Shown here piece by piece: positions 39,224-48,093 of a stretch of 64,000 bases of DNA. The notes under the pieces were generated by a model. It did not search any database. It worked only from the letters and a program-made list of their open reading frames with translations, and had not been told where the DNA came from. The stretch covers positions 1-64,000 of the forward strand of contig NZ_AUXV01000030.1 in NCBI RefSeq assembly GCF_001625575.1, in the 5' to 3' direction. Within the stretch, counting starts at the first letter, position 1; the number at the start of each line of letters is the position of its first letter. Source of the stretch: Pseudoalteromonas luteoviolacea S2607 (GTDB lineage: Bacteria > Pseudomonadota > Gammaproteobacteria > Enterobacterales > Alteromonadaceae). Both the position numbers and the translations under genes were made by a program.

Positions 39224-40282
39224 TTATCGGAGTGTACTTTCAATATGAGGTTTGGTGTCTTTCATATGTAAGCCTGCGCTGGACGTTTCTGCTTTGCATT
39301 CAGGCCACACTTTTTTTACTAGTTCGAGTTGTTTATTAAACTTGAGCTTAAAGTTTTTTAAGTTGTCATACCCTGAACCGAATTGGTCGGCGAGGCCTTG
39401 CCAAGGGATTGGACGTCGTGTCGACTTATTTGAGCGGTAGGTAAGAAATGTATATATATCTAAGGCCAAGGCAGAATCCTTCAATGCTCTAATTGCATTT
39501 AACTCTAAAGGGACGGCGCTTTTCATCAATGATTCGTAAAACTCGTCATCTAGGATAACGGAAGCGCTGGCACTTTTTTTGTACTCTGGGTCAAACCAAA
39601 GGTTTGTTTCCTTGAAAATTTTACAATTCTGTATCTTTAAGTGCTGCATATCATTGTCAGCGCTTTGTTGATATTCCAAAGTAATAAAACTCGTGCTTAA
39701 GCGTTTTAGTTGCTCCGTGTAACGGGCGACATTCCCTTTTTTTCCAGATACCGGCGTAACGCCAATATCTCGCATTAATGCTGACATTGATTTACCCAAA
39801 GGCACTTCTTTGATTTTATATTTTTTAGCCATTGAGAATATATAGAAAAATAGTAAACGAGGCGCGACGCCATATGGGATCCCATTTTTTGATACCCAGT
39901 GAATTTCTGCCATACCATTACTGCGACTGAACAGTAGTTCACCCGTTTCTGAGTGAGGTAAAAACATTTGTGCCAATGGGGAATAAATAAATTGAATTGT
40001 CTGGTGCTTATCGACTCCAGTTTCCACTGCCTGCTCTGTGATTGGGGTTACCTTTTCGGAAGGCTCAGTAATTTCTAATGTGTTTTTATAATACTGTGGC
40101 AAGCCTGCTAAAATAGTAGCTTGTTCTATATTTGCACTCTCAAGCTTTCGAATGAAAGTGCTGATACGCTCTGCCTGTAATTCATTTAGTTTGATTTCTT
40201 GTTCGTAGTTTTCACTAAACGACTGCCATACAGGATGTGATGTGAGCCAATCCAACATAGGTCGAGCGGGTTCTGAATTCAT
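39224..40282 (-). CDS. repA: Plasmid replication initiator, RepA_C type
   Basis: 352 residues. The central part (GVAPRLLFFYIFSMAKK, PLGKSMSALMRDIGV, then a basic RYTEQLKRL segment) matches the plasmid RepA_C family of initiators as I know it, which usually show a PRLLL...LG.S...FMR..G pattern. The first ~100 residues are polar and variable; the C-terminal part (DIYTFLTYRS...) looks like the winged-helix DNA-binding region. It should bind the iterons just beyond its own stop and recruit DnaA and helicase. AAGG eight bases before ATG 40282 supports the start. It is transcribed divergently from parA across a 141-base gap, as in many low-copy plasmids and chromids. Confidence 0.88.
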   Translation of the reverse strand: MNSEPARPMLDWLTSHPVWQSFSENYEQEIKLNELQAERISTFIRKLESANIEQATILAGLPQYYKNTLEITEPSEKVTPITEQAVETGVDKHQTIQFIYSPLAQMFLPHSETGELLFSRSNGMAEIHWVSKNGIPYGVAPRLLFFYIFSMAKKYKIKEVPLGKSMSALMRDIGVTPVSGKKGNVARYTEQLKRLSTSFITLEYQQSADNDMQHLKIQNCKIFKETNLWFDPEYKKSASASVILDDEFYESLMKSAVPLELNAIRALKDSALALDIYTFLTYRSNKSTRRPIPWQGLADQFGSGYDNLKNFKLKFNKQLELVKKVWPECKAETSSAGLHMKDTKPHIESTLR

Positions 40283-40423
40283 AAGTAGCGCCTTTTCGAT
40301 TTTTATTGTTTATCCAAAACATGAACGACTTTTTGATTAAAAGCCATTAAAACTCGTTCTATTCTATGATAGCTTATAGGTAACGCAAATCCAATCATAA
40401 ATCTTTAGTTTAAAGGCTGCTTT

Positions 40424-41593
40424 ATGACAAACAATGCTATAGAACAACTTGACGATCTGATAAGTATTTCAGAGGAGTTTATTCGGCTTACTCACACTGA
40501 ATCACATAAGCCTGAAGAGTTTAAAAAATTAAGACTATTTAGTACCGCTGAAACAGAAAAAATGGTGAATAAGAGTCGGACTACAATTCAACGAGCTGAA
40601 AATGATGGGGTAATTTCAGCTCCTGCAAGAGAGCCGAATTCGAATCATAGAGTCGGGTACAGTTTAGAGCAAATTAATACATTACGGGATCATTTCTCAA
40701 CGTTACCAGGCAGAGAGGAAGGGGATGAAGCGTTGGTACTCGCAATTGCGAACTTTAAAGGGGGATGCGCAAAAACTACGTCGACAGTCAATTTATCTCA
40801 ATATTTAGCGTTAGAGGGATACAAAGTACTGGTCGTGGATATGGACTCGCAAGCAACATTAACGTCCATGTTTGGCTTTATACCTGATATGGATTTTAAT
40901 GCTGATAATACCGTATTACCTTATTTTAATGGTGAAAAGGATGCTCTGGATTATGCTGTACACACAACTCATATTCCTAACGTGCATATCATTCCAGCCT
41001 GCTTAGAACTTTATCACGCTGAGCTCGGTGCCGCATCCCATATCTCTGAAATGGCATCGGTTGAAGAAAGAATCGATTTCTTTAAAACACTTCGTTATGG
41101 TATCGATTCAATTAGAGATAACTACGATGTTATTCTAGTCGACTCTCCACCTTCACTCGGTATTATCTCTGTTAATGTACTTTTGGCAGCTGATGCATTG
41201 CTTGTTCCTTGTGCTTGTAAAATGTATGACTTCTCCAGCACGACACAGTTCTTTCGCATGGTCAAAGATTACATTTCTAAACTAGATCCTGATAAAGCCT
41301 ACAAGTTTATCAAGGTGGTTGCGTCTCAGTATGATAGAAGAGAACATAATCAAAAAGACTTTTTAGAAGTATTAAAGGGGAGCTTTGGCGATCGAATGTT
41401 GACTACACCATTTTTAAGTTCTAGCGAAATTGCTAAATCCGCAGCGCGCTTTGAAACACCTTATGAGCAAAGTAAACCCAATCGACGTATTATCGACAAT
41501 ATGGCATTGGCTTTTAAGGAAGTTGAACTAGAGATCCTCAAGACCTGGCCATCAAAAGAAGACAAGTTAATTGAGTTAGGTGTATTAATTTAA
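40424..41593 (+). CDS. parA: ParA partition ATPase, type Ia
   Basis: 389 residues. An N-terminal DNA-binding part (~35-95, MerR/HTH-like with KSRTTIQRAENDGVI) precedes the ATPase, the hallmark of type Ia ParA proteins that also repress their own operon. The deviant Walker A is KGGCAKTT (112-119, signature lysine K112), Walker A' is VDMDSQ, and Walker B is VILVDSPPSLG. It positions replicon copies on the nucleoid together with ParB. AAAGG lies seven bases before the ATG. parB follows 193 bases later, with two parS-like repeats in between. Confidence 0.94.
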   Translation: MTNNAIEQLDDLISISEEFIRLTHTESHKPEEFKKLRLFSTAETEKMVNKSRTTIQRAENDGVISAPAREPNSNHRVGYSLEQINTLRDHFSTLPGREEGDEALVLAIANFKGGCAKTTSTVNLSQYLALEGYKVLVVDMDSQATLTSMFGFIPDMDFNADNTVLPYFNGEKDALDYAVHTTHIPNVHIIPACLELYHAELGAASHISEMASVEERIDFFKTLRYGIDSIRDNYDVILVDSPPSLGIISVNVLLAADALLVPCACKMYDFSSTTQFFRMVKDYISKLDPDKAYKFIKVVASQYDRREHNQKDFLEVLKGSFGDRMLTTPFLSSSEIAKSAARFETPYEQSKPNRRIIDNMALAFKEVELEILKTWPSKEDKLIELGVLI

Positions 41594-41737
41594 GAAAGTT
41601 TCCATTGGAAACCTTTATAAAGTGTTGAAATTAATGGGGTTTTTTTTCTTTGGTTAGTGGCATTTTTAACAGTCACTACAAAGACTAAATTACATTATAA
41701 TGATTTAATCATAGCGAAAGTTTCTATTGGAAACCTT
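41594..41737. promoter_or_regulatory. Two parS-like inverted repeats between parA and parB
   Basis: GTTTCCATTGGAAAC at 41598-41612 is a perfect 7-base inverted repeat around a central T. GTTTCTATTGGAAAC at 41720-41734 is the same with one change. Both sit in a conserved 22-base context (GAAA before and CTT after). They are 122 bases apart and lie directly between the two partition genes, the expected place for a centromere. ParB binding is inferred. Confidence 0.75.
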
Positions 41738-41786
41738 GCTTACCCCCTATTATATAAGGGCTATAGGAGGGTAAACTAGAGTTAAA

Positions 41787-42764
41787 GTGAATGAAATGGC
41801 AAAGAAAAAACCAAATTTAATGAGTGTCATGGCTCAGGCTAAGTCAAATACGGACAGCCAAGCACAGAGGAAACAAACAAATAGTAAAGTCCCTGTTGCT
41901 GAACTTGCGCTAGGTAGTGGTTCTACAGGCTTAGTAAAAACGAGTCGAGTTGCAATTATTGAAGTCGCCGCAAACGAGTGTCGAGGGTGGTCCTTACACA
42001 ATAGAAATGCACATTGGTACAATGCTGAGCGGTGTGCGGATCTAATTCAGTCTATTAAGTCTGAAGGACAGCTAGAGCCTGCATTAGCTCGAAAGCTCAA
42101 TGATGAAGACGGATATAAATATGAACTGATTTATGGGATGCGCAGACGTTTTGCCTGTGATCAGCTAAACATTCCTTTAAAACTTAAGATCATTGAGTGT
42201 GATGATATGCAGGCTGCCATATTTATGCATATTGAAAATGAACACCGAGCGGATATCACTCCAATGGAAAAAGCCCTCAGTTATAAAAAATTGAATCAAT
42301 CAGGCATTTTTTCGACTATGGAAAATTTAGCTAAGTTGTTAAATTTACCTAAAGGAACTTTATCTAAATACCTGAAAGCGTCCTCACTTTTTGATGAGCC
42401 GATTATGGCCGAAGCCTTTCCGGATCCAACTGAGCTGCCGGTGTCAAAAGTAAATAAGTTAGTTGACCTCCTTACTAACCCTAGTGAGCGAAAAGTCATC
42501 CATAAAAGGCTGCAAAATGTGAAGGGAGGCCTGAGTCAATTTACACCTATAGAGTTGCTAAATGACTTGATCGAATGTGTTAAACGTTCAACGCAAGTTG
42601 ACTCTTCACCATTAAAAGAGGCCATTAATGTGGGAGAGCGAACGACTTGTACGGTGACTCGAAATGCAAAGGGTAAAGTCACTTTAGCTTTTGATACGTT
42701 TGAAGAGCTGACTGAAGACTCTTTTAAAGAGCTGTTTGTAAAAGTTGAAAAAATGCTCGGTTAG
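41787..42764 (+). CDS. parB: ParB partition protein
   Basis: 325 residues from GTG 41787; ATG 41796 is an alternative start. AGGAGG at ~41766 is farther upstream than usual for either, so the exact start is uncertain. The ParB/Spo0J N-terminal region is present: a GMRRRFACDQL box, then IENEHRADITPMEKALSY, followed by the central helix-turn-helix (MENLAKLLNLPKGTLSKYLKAS). The C-terminal part would dimerise. It should bind the inverted repeats just upstream and stimulate ParA. No terminator is evident after its stop. Confidence 0.92.
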   Translation: MNEMAKKKPNLMSVMAQAKSNTDSQAQRKQTNSKVPVAELALGSGSTGLVKTSRVAIIEVAANECRGWSLHNRNAHWYNAERCADLIQSIKSEGQLEPALARKLNDEDGYKYELIYGMRRRFACDQLNIPLKLKIIECDDMQAAIFMHIENEHRADITPMEKALSYKKLNQSGIFSTMENLAKLLNLPKGTLSKYLKASSLFDEPIMAEAFPDPTELPVSKVNKLVDLLTNPSERKVIHKRLQNVKGGLSQFTPIELLNDLIECVKRSTQVDSSPLKEAINVGERTTCTVTRNAKGKVTLAFDTFEELTEDSFKELFVKVEKMLG

Positions 42765-43390
42765 TGCTGCTTTTTAAACTGCAACCATATTCACTATTGG
42801 TCAAAAAATATGAATAAGGGGAAGGGAGAGAGTTTTTTGAGATGCTGAATCTCTGAAAATCACAGCTAGTGTAGAGTGATGTCGATATATGCGCATCACT
42901 CAAACTTGCAAAGGTGAATAAGCTTAAAACAATGCCTTGCAATCGATACTGAGATTGTGACTTGAACTTACTACTTTAAGTCATGTATCAATTCGTGGTT
43001 TATTAGGTATAGCTGCTGTTAAGGTGTTTGCTATCTAAATCGGCATGAGGCTGATTGAATAGGAGCACCAAACCTGTGTTTAGGGAAATATCAAATCTCA
43101 TTGCTGCCACAATAACGTGTTTATTTTAGAGTTAAGTGAGGAACGTTTGTGCCGAAAGATTATATTTAATGTAGATAAGCTTCAAAAGTACCAACTTGGA
43201 TCCTTAAAGTATTGAACTTAATGCCGATATATCGAAGAAATGCCCTACGTAAGCACCTCGAGCATCTTCCTGAAAAGGTAGGGTAGATCCCAAATGACTG
43301 TTTACATTTAGAACACATCATACATGAGGTGGCAAAGTGCTCAGGAAATAGTGTGACAACCAGAATTGCCTATCTAATTTATGGGGGTTA
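42765..43390. other. Non-coding gap between parB and recombinase; possible recombination site
   Basis: About 625 bases with no convincing gene. Two features stand out. An inverted repeat GAGTGATG/CATCACTC at 42874-42901 has a 12-base centre, TCGATATATGCG. A perfect palindrome CGATATATCG lies at 43225-43234. The first has arm and spacer sizes that could suit a tyrosine-recombinase crossover site, and the recombinase gene lies just beyond. An interrupted frame at 43221-43394 is probably chance. Confidence 0.4.
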
Positions 43391-44329
43391 TTAGTCATTC
43401 ATCAGCTGGCTTGCTTTTCTCAACCGAAGGTTACCGCGTTTATCATACTTCTGTGTTGTCGTTACACTGACATGGCCCATCGCATCTCGAACGGTAATGA
43501 TATCGACACCTTTCTCGAGTAAGCTTGTTCCAAAGGTTCTTCGCATATCATGTGGCGAGCATTTTTGTATGCCTGCCTCGTTTTGTCTATTGTGTAAAAT
43601 ATCATAAATAGCCTGATCTGAAAGACGTTCTTTGGTTACATGATCCCAGCGTCTTATTCTCGTAAATAGCGGTCCGGAGTCATCTTTACGTACCAAATCA
43701 ACCCAATTTTTTATATAGCATAAAGTACTTTCTGGTAGGTATGTCAGTCTTTCAACATTACCTTTTCCTGTTATTTTTATCGTCTGTTCATGCCAGTTAA
43801 TGTTTTGAATCTCGATGGAGACGACTTCTGCCCGTCGCAAGCCACAGCCGTATAATAAGCTGATGATAGCGAGATCTCGCATGCCTTTATTATTGTGTTG
43901 CTGTTGGCACACTCTGAGCAATGATACGACTTCTTCTTTATTTAATGCTCGGCCTTTGCCCAAGCGTGACCCACGAACTGATTTAACATCCTTTATCTTC
44001 ATATAATCGTCTGACGACATTAATCCAGCGATCCATGCTTCTTTGGCGGTTCCTCTTAGCGCACACAAGTAAGTATTAACTGTTGCGGGTGCCAATCCTG
44101 AGTGCACTAATTGCTCTTTAATGGCGAGAATATGTGTTCTTCTGAGCTCTTGCCAGGGGCATTGAACGATATCGTTATGTCCGACCATATTTGCAACTTT
44201 TTTTAAGAGCGATTTCATACTTTTTCTACTGCGTTCTGAATCTAAGTGCAAAAGATACAGCATAGCAGGATTATTGCGCACCTTTTCTTGTCGCGTAATA
44301 TGTTTTGTGGTGGTTAATTGGCCTCTCAT
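43391..44329 (-). CDS. Tyrosine recombinase (phage-integrase/Xer-like)
   Basis: 312 residues from ATG 44329, which has AGAGG six bases upstream; the TTG 6 bases earlier is less likely. The N-terminal SAM-like core-binding domain spans ~30-120. The catalytic domain has the full set: R in CGLRRAEV, K in TGKGNVER, H and R in SPHDMRRTFG, H in AMGHVSV, and Y in QKYDKRG. The size and lack of an extra arm-binding domain fit a plasmid multimer resolvase or a simple integrase rather than a large phage integrase. It sits in the backbone between parB and a small regulator, so dimer resolution of the replicon is a reasonable role. An accompanying excisionase is not seen. Confidence 0.92.
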   Translation of the reverse strand: MRGQLTTTKHITRQEKVRNNPAMLYLLHLDSERSRKSMKSLLKKVANMVGHNDIVQCPWQELRRTHILAIKEQLVHSGLAPATVNTYLCALRGTAKEAWIAGLMSSDDYMKIKDVKSVRGSRLGKGRALNKEEVVSLLRVCQQQHNNKGMRDLAIISLLYGCGLRRAEVVSIEIQNINWHEQTIKITGKGNVERLTYLPESTLCYIKNWVDLVRKDDSGPLFTRIRRWDHVTKERLSDQAIYDILHNRQNEAGIQKCSPHDMRRTFGTSLLEKGVDIITVRDAMGHVSVTTTQKYDKRGNLRLRKASQLMND

Positions 44330-44518
44330 ATACAACCTCTATTTTTTCATAAAAACGCAAGTGCACTAACCGTTACTCTACGCCCTTGCCGTTTTGATAC
44401 GCGTTGAGAAACTTTTAAATTCCAAAGAGGGGTCTTCAGCGGTAAACATTAAAATTTTAGCTGTTTATCTCTACTTTTTCAAAGTAGCATTTTAATAAGT
44501 AGAAAAATATATGCAAAG

Positions 44519-44602
44519 AGTCACTTTTGTGACTTGTCACATTACTGGTGGTCGAATACAATGCCTAGTATAAATAAATACAAAGCAGGTGTGACATGTC
44601 AC
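44519..44602 (+). promoter_or_regulatory. Promoter with TGTCAC operators upstream of the small regulator
   Basis: TTGTCA (44534-44539) and TACAAT (44557-44562) are 17 bases apart, a good sigma70 promoter. The -35 lies inside an operator-like cluster, AGTCAC-TTTT-GTGACT-TGTCAC (44519-44540). The perfect palindrome GTGACATGTCAC (44591-44602) covers the ATG of the gene. The paired sites suggest autorepression by the product. Confidence 0.7.
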
Positions 44603-45006
44603 GAGATGGTGAAGAAATAAGAAACTCAATCTGGCAAACATATGTGAGTGCTGGGTTTCTAGATAAGGTGCGGCCTAGCGATTTTATGGTGGAAACAGGG
44701 GAGCTCCCTAATTTGCAAGGTATGAGCTTTCAAGAGTCAAAAGCACTGTTAAAGAACTTATTAACGGCTAATGGATGGACTCGTTTAGATGCACGATTTA
44801 GAAAATATAAACAACGACAGCTGGGCCAACTGACAACAATTACCTTACACAAAAAAACGTTGGCAAAGCTTGAGTATCTCAAAAATGAGCTTGCTGTTGA
44901 TGACTATGACATGTTATTTGAATACCTACTGGACCCGGAAGAAAACTTATCGGATATATTGAAAAAGTTAAATTGTTTACCATTGAGCGTCACACAAAAT
45001 TATTAA
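44596..45006 (+). CDS. Small probable ribbon-helix-helix DNA-binding protein
   Basis: 136 residues; I do not recognise a named family. Residues ~75-110 (LTTITLHKKTLAKLEYLKNEL, then a second helix) read as a beta strand plus two helices, the ribbon-helix-helix fold used by plasmid and phage repressors. The N-terminal half is helical and basic. The ATG lies inside a perfect GTGACATGTCAC palindrome, and a related cluster overlaps the promoter -35, so autoregulation is likely. Transcribed divergently from the recombinase gene (~266 bases apart), it may also control that gene. A role in copy control or partition is possible but not shown. Confidence 0.65.
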   Translation: MSRDGEEIRNSIWQTYVSAGFLDKVRPSDFMVETGELPNLQGMSFQESKALLKNLLTANGWTRLDARFRKYKQRQLGQLTTITLHKKTLAKLEYLKNELAVDDYDMLFEYLLDPEENLSDILKKLNCLPLSVTQNY

Positions 45007-45176
45007 ATGGTATTTGGAAGAACGACTATCTATTGAATATTTTCAACTTATATACTTACAGTAAGTGCTACGGATCTATCTTACATATTCAACTATGTAT
45101 GATGTGTTCTTAGATTGGCTTATCTGTTAACTACACCAGGCGAAAAACCGAGGTGTTGCGCGCCCGAAGTCGCGCT

Positions 45177-46265
45177 TTAATCACTGTCTTTATGGTTTAA
45201 AAAGTCAATCGTCTTTGCTAAAGCATCTGAAACGCAGTCCTGATCATTCCAATCGACTCGCGTCCAATCTACATCAGTATCCAGTTCAGTTATGTTACTC
45301 GTTAGCAATACTCGCAACGATGAAAGCGAATTGATCGGCTTAATCTTAATGGGGCGTGCCATATGCACTTTTTTAGCCTGAGCTTTTTTGTCAGTCAGCT
45401 GTAAATAAATAAGCTCTGAAATCGCCTTTTTATCTGTCACATTGAGTACGGTTTTATTATTTTTATTTTTGTACTCAACTTCCGTAGATAAGACAATTTT
45501 CTTAACACGTAAAAAGGGCAGGCTTAACCCCGATTCGTAGGCTTCCAATACGCTAGGGTAACGAGTCAGTACATTGTAGTTATCATACGCTCCCATCGAT
45601 ATACCAAGTACTGTGGCTGTCTCTTTTACAGTCAGCTTTTTGAGGCCTAAGCTTAGTTTTGCGCCGTTTAAAGCTTCTATCTCAGACAGAGCATTCAAAA
45701 AAGCTTGTAACTTACCGTACTGAGGTAACTCTTCTCTACTGGCATTTTCTTGAAACTGCTTAACTTTCGAAAGCAAAGGCTTTCTTTCATACAGTTTAAA
45801 TTGTGCCGTTGAACCATAACCATTAGCATACACTAGCGCGAAAAAACGTCTGTGACCGGTTAAAAGTTGATACTTATTGTTTTCAACAGGGTAAATTGTC
45901 GGCGCCTGTATCATCTCAGCAACGGAAATATTATCCCCGAGCTCTATGATGGACTCGATTGTTTGGTTTGCTTTTTTCCACTGCTCAGTGCCGTACTTCA
46001 AACAGTTAACGATACATGACTTGCCAATCAAGACATGATTTTCTCCATGGTAGATCTGGACTAACTGATGCTTTGTAAGTTTACGTGCGCAAAAGAGTTT
46101 AGCGTGCTCGTCGTCAATTAATATTGAAGGTAAGAACCTACCGTTCGTAGGATCAGGTTGAACAGAGCTTAAGAAAATAGATTGATACTCAAATGATTCT
46201 GAATGCAATTCATCTTCATTATTTAAGCTACTTAACAGCAATTGCTCATATTTAACTTTATTCAT
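45177..46265 (-). CDS. ParB N-terminal-domain-like protein (second ParB homologue)
   Basis: 362 residues. The middle part contains a ParB-like nuclease/CTPase-fold signature: AEMIQAPTIYPVENNKYQLLTGHRRFFALVYANG (~115-150; written here in outline, key box GHRRFFAL), followed by QENASREELPQYGKLQAF, equivalent to the ENxxRxxLxP region of ParB. An HTH-like stretch (KETATVLGISMGAYDNYNVL) follows. It lacks the parA partner and differs strongly from the parB at 41787. Such ParB-like proteins occur beside recombinases on plasmids and integrative elements; function is unknown. It faces the small regulator gene, 170 bases away. Confidence 0.7.
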   Translation of the reverse strand: MNKVKYEQLLLSSLNNEDELHSESFEYQSIFLSSVQPDPTNGRFLPSILIDDEHAKLFCARKLTKHQLVQIYHGENHVLIGKSCIVNCLKYGTEQWKKANQTIESIIELGDNISVAEMIQAPTIYPVENNKYQLLTGHRRFFALVYANGYGSTAQFKLYERKPLLSKVKQFQENASREELPQYGKLQAFLNALSEIEALNGAKLSLGLKKLTVKETATVLGISMGAYDNYNVLTRYPSVLEAYESGLSLPFLRVKKIVLSTEVEYKNKNNKTVLNVTDKKAISELIYLQLTDKKAQAKKVHMARPIKIKPINSLSSLRVLLTSNITELDTDVDWTRVDWNDQDCVSDALAKTIDFLNHKDSD

Positions 46266-46740
46266 TAATATAACTTTAACAATTCAAAAGCAAAAGCCAT
46301 TGTAACAAAATCCGTAATTCAGTTAAACCAACAACTTTTCTTTACTATCTTTGTGGTTTATCGATGATATATTGTTGTTTTCCAAGTGCAACCTTTCTGA
46401 GCTAGATTACGATACATTTAATTGTACATTGTTTGGAGCTTTAGCCCACGAGCCTTAATCGCACAGTTTCTAGTCAAAAAGCATTTAAATAATCACATCG
46501 CATGTTCATTAAACACCTGTTGCTAAAATGATAGTGTAATCTATGGCTGTTTGATTGCTGCCTCCTAAAAAATCAGGTGGTTAAAAATCGCCTTGACGCT
46601 TTACTTAACACGTGTATCATTTTGCTTATATCAAGCTTCAGAATCTTTACAATTTACATTCAGTCAAAAATATGGGAATTTAGTTTACTGGATGTACTGT
46701 GGCTTGTGGTATGTCAACATGATAAATAATAAGAGTCGCT
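46266..46740. other. Intergenic region, backbone to right-block boundary
   Basis: 475 bases, no credible gene. It separates the ParB-like gene (minus) from the response regulator (plus) and should hold both promoters. A candidate sigma54 site near its right end is listed separately; nothing else is clear. Confidence 0.5.
46689..46704 (+). promoter_or_regulatory. Candidate sigma54 promoter for the two-component operon
   Basis: TGGATGTACTGTGGCT has GG and GC exactly ten bases apart, the fixed spacing of -24/-12 promoters, about 37 bases before the ATG of the response regulator. The -24 and -12 flanks match the consensus only in part. Confidence 0.35.
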
Positions 46741-48093
46741 ATGAGCAAGCCCCATATCCTCATCGTTGATGATAGGCATGATATTTTTCTAAGCACCAGC
46801 TTTGTACTTGAAGATAACGGTTATTTTCCTGTCGAAGCAAATAGTCCAGAGCAAGCAAAAGACATTATAAAACAGCAAAACATTGATGTAATTTTATTGG
46901 ACATGAATTACTCACTGGACATTACATCCGGTGAAGAGGGAATCGCCTTTTTGGCTTGGCTATCTGACTCAGAGTTTCATATTCCCGTCGTTGCAATGAC
47001 CGCTTGGGCTAATGTCTCGCTGGCAGTCAAAGCGATGCAGCTTGGTGCGGCAGAATTTATAGAAAAACCTTGGAAAAACCAACGGCTACTACAAATCATA
47101 AAACAGCAACTCGCGCTGTCCAACTTACAAGTTCAAAATCAGAAATTACAACAAAGGCTAGAACGAGAAGTTAAACACGGCTACGAATGGCGCTCTTCTT
47201 GTATGCTGGAGCTATTAGAGCACATCGAGAATGTTGCCAAAGCCGACGTAAACATCCTACTAACAGGAGAAAACGGCACAGGCAAAAGCTTACTCGCCGA
47301 AAAAATCCACTCTTTGTCTAGTAATCATTCGGGGCCTTTAATTTCGGTAAACATGGGGGCAGTAGCTGAAAACTTATTTGAAAGCGAAATGTTTGGCCAT
47401 AAAAAAGGGGCTTTCACTGATGCGAAAAGTAACCGAATTGGTCGGCTTGAGTTGGCAAATGGCGGCACTTTATTTCTCGATGAAATAGCGAATACGCCTT
47501 TATCACAACAAGTTAAGTTACTACGGGTTTTAGAGTCAGGTGAGTTTGAAGTACTTGGCTCGAGCCAGACTTTAAAAATGAATACACGAGTGATCTGCGC
47601 AACCAATGGGAATTTGGCCAAGTTAATTGCTGAAGAAAAATTTCGAGAAGACTTATTCTATCGATTGAACACGCTTGAGTTTCGAGTCCCCTCCTTACGC
47701 GAACGACAGTTAGATATCATACCGCTTGCAGAATTCTTTATTAACAAGTTTATTAAAAAATACCAAAAACCGCCCATTACACTCAGTGCGCTAGCACAAG
47801 ACAAACTGTCTACATATCATTGGCCAGGTAATATTCGTGAACTCAGCCACCTTATGGAACGCGCGGTGTTATTGGCGAAAAGCACAGAACTGACAGAGCA
47901 TGACTTGCCACTTCAGCCACAGGCTTCAAATGGTGATGTGCCCATGATGACTTTGGAGCAAGCAGAGAGAAAACTTATTAAGCAGGCATTAGAAAGAACT
48001 TCAAGCAACATGTCTCAAGCGGCAAAGCTATTAGGGCTAACCAAGTCTTCTTTATACCGACGTTTAGAAAAGTATGAAGATATTCAAAAGTAA
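46741..48093 (+). CDS. NtrC-family sigma54-dependent response regulator
   Basis: 450 residues. The receiver domain (1-~125) has D10/D11 and the phospho-acceptor D54 in VILLDMN. The AAA+ domain (~150-390) has Walker A TGENGTGKS and the sigma54-contact loop GAFTDA, followed by Walker B-like GTLFLDEI and a C-terminal Fis-type HTH (MSQAAKLLGLTKSSLYRRL). It should activate sigma54 promoters on phosphorylation by the kinase whose gene overlaps its 3' end. The efflux operon on the other strand (50.2-54.7 kb) has a candidate sigma54 promoter and is the likely target. Confidence 0.95.
   Translation: MSKPHILIVDDRHDIFLSTSFVLEDNGYFPVEANSPEQAKDIIKQQNIDVILLDMNYSLDITSGEEGIAFLAWLSDSEFHIPVVAMTAWANVSLAVKAMQLGAAEFIEKPWKNQRLLQIIKQQLALSNLQVQNQKLQQRLEREVKHGYEWRSSCMLELLEHIENVAKADVNILLTGENGTGKSLLAEKIHSLSSNHSGPLISVNMGAVAENLFESEMFGHKKGAFTDAKSNRIGRLELANGGTLFLDEIANTPLSQQVKLLRVLESGEFEVLGSSQTLKMNTRVICATNGNLAKLIAEEKFREDLFYRLNTLEFRVPSLRERQLDIIPLAEFFINKFIKKYQKPPITLSALAQDKLSTYHWPGNIRELSHLMERAVLLAKSTELTEHDLPLQPQASNGDVPMMTLEQAERKLIKQALERTSSNMSQAAKLLGLTKSSLYRRLEKYEDIQK

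Noticed and set aside
43221..43394. 57-codon frame with one in-frame TAG, possible pseudogene or transposase remnant
   Set aside because: Short, no recognisable family, no clear ribosome site; likely chance.
43391..44329. Integron integrase with a gene-cassette array
   Set aside because: No integron-specific insertion that I can see, no attC-like repeats or short same-strand cassettes nearby.
45120..45176. Terminator between the small regulator and the ParB-like gene
   Set aside because: The GCGCG/CGCGC pairing has a large loop and no adjacent T-run; evidence too weak.
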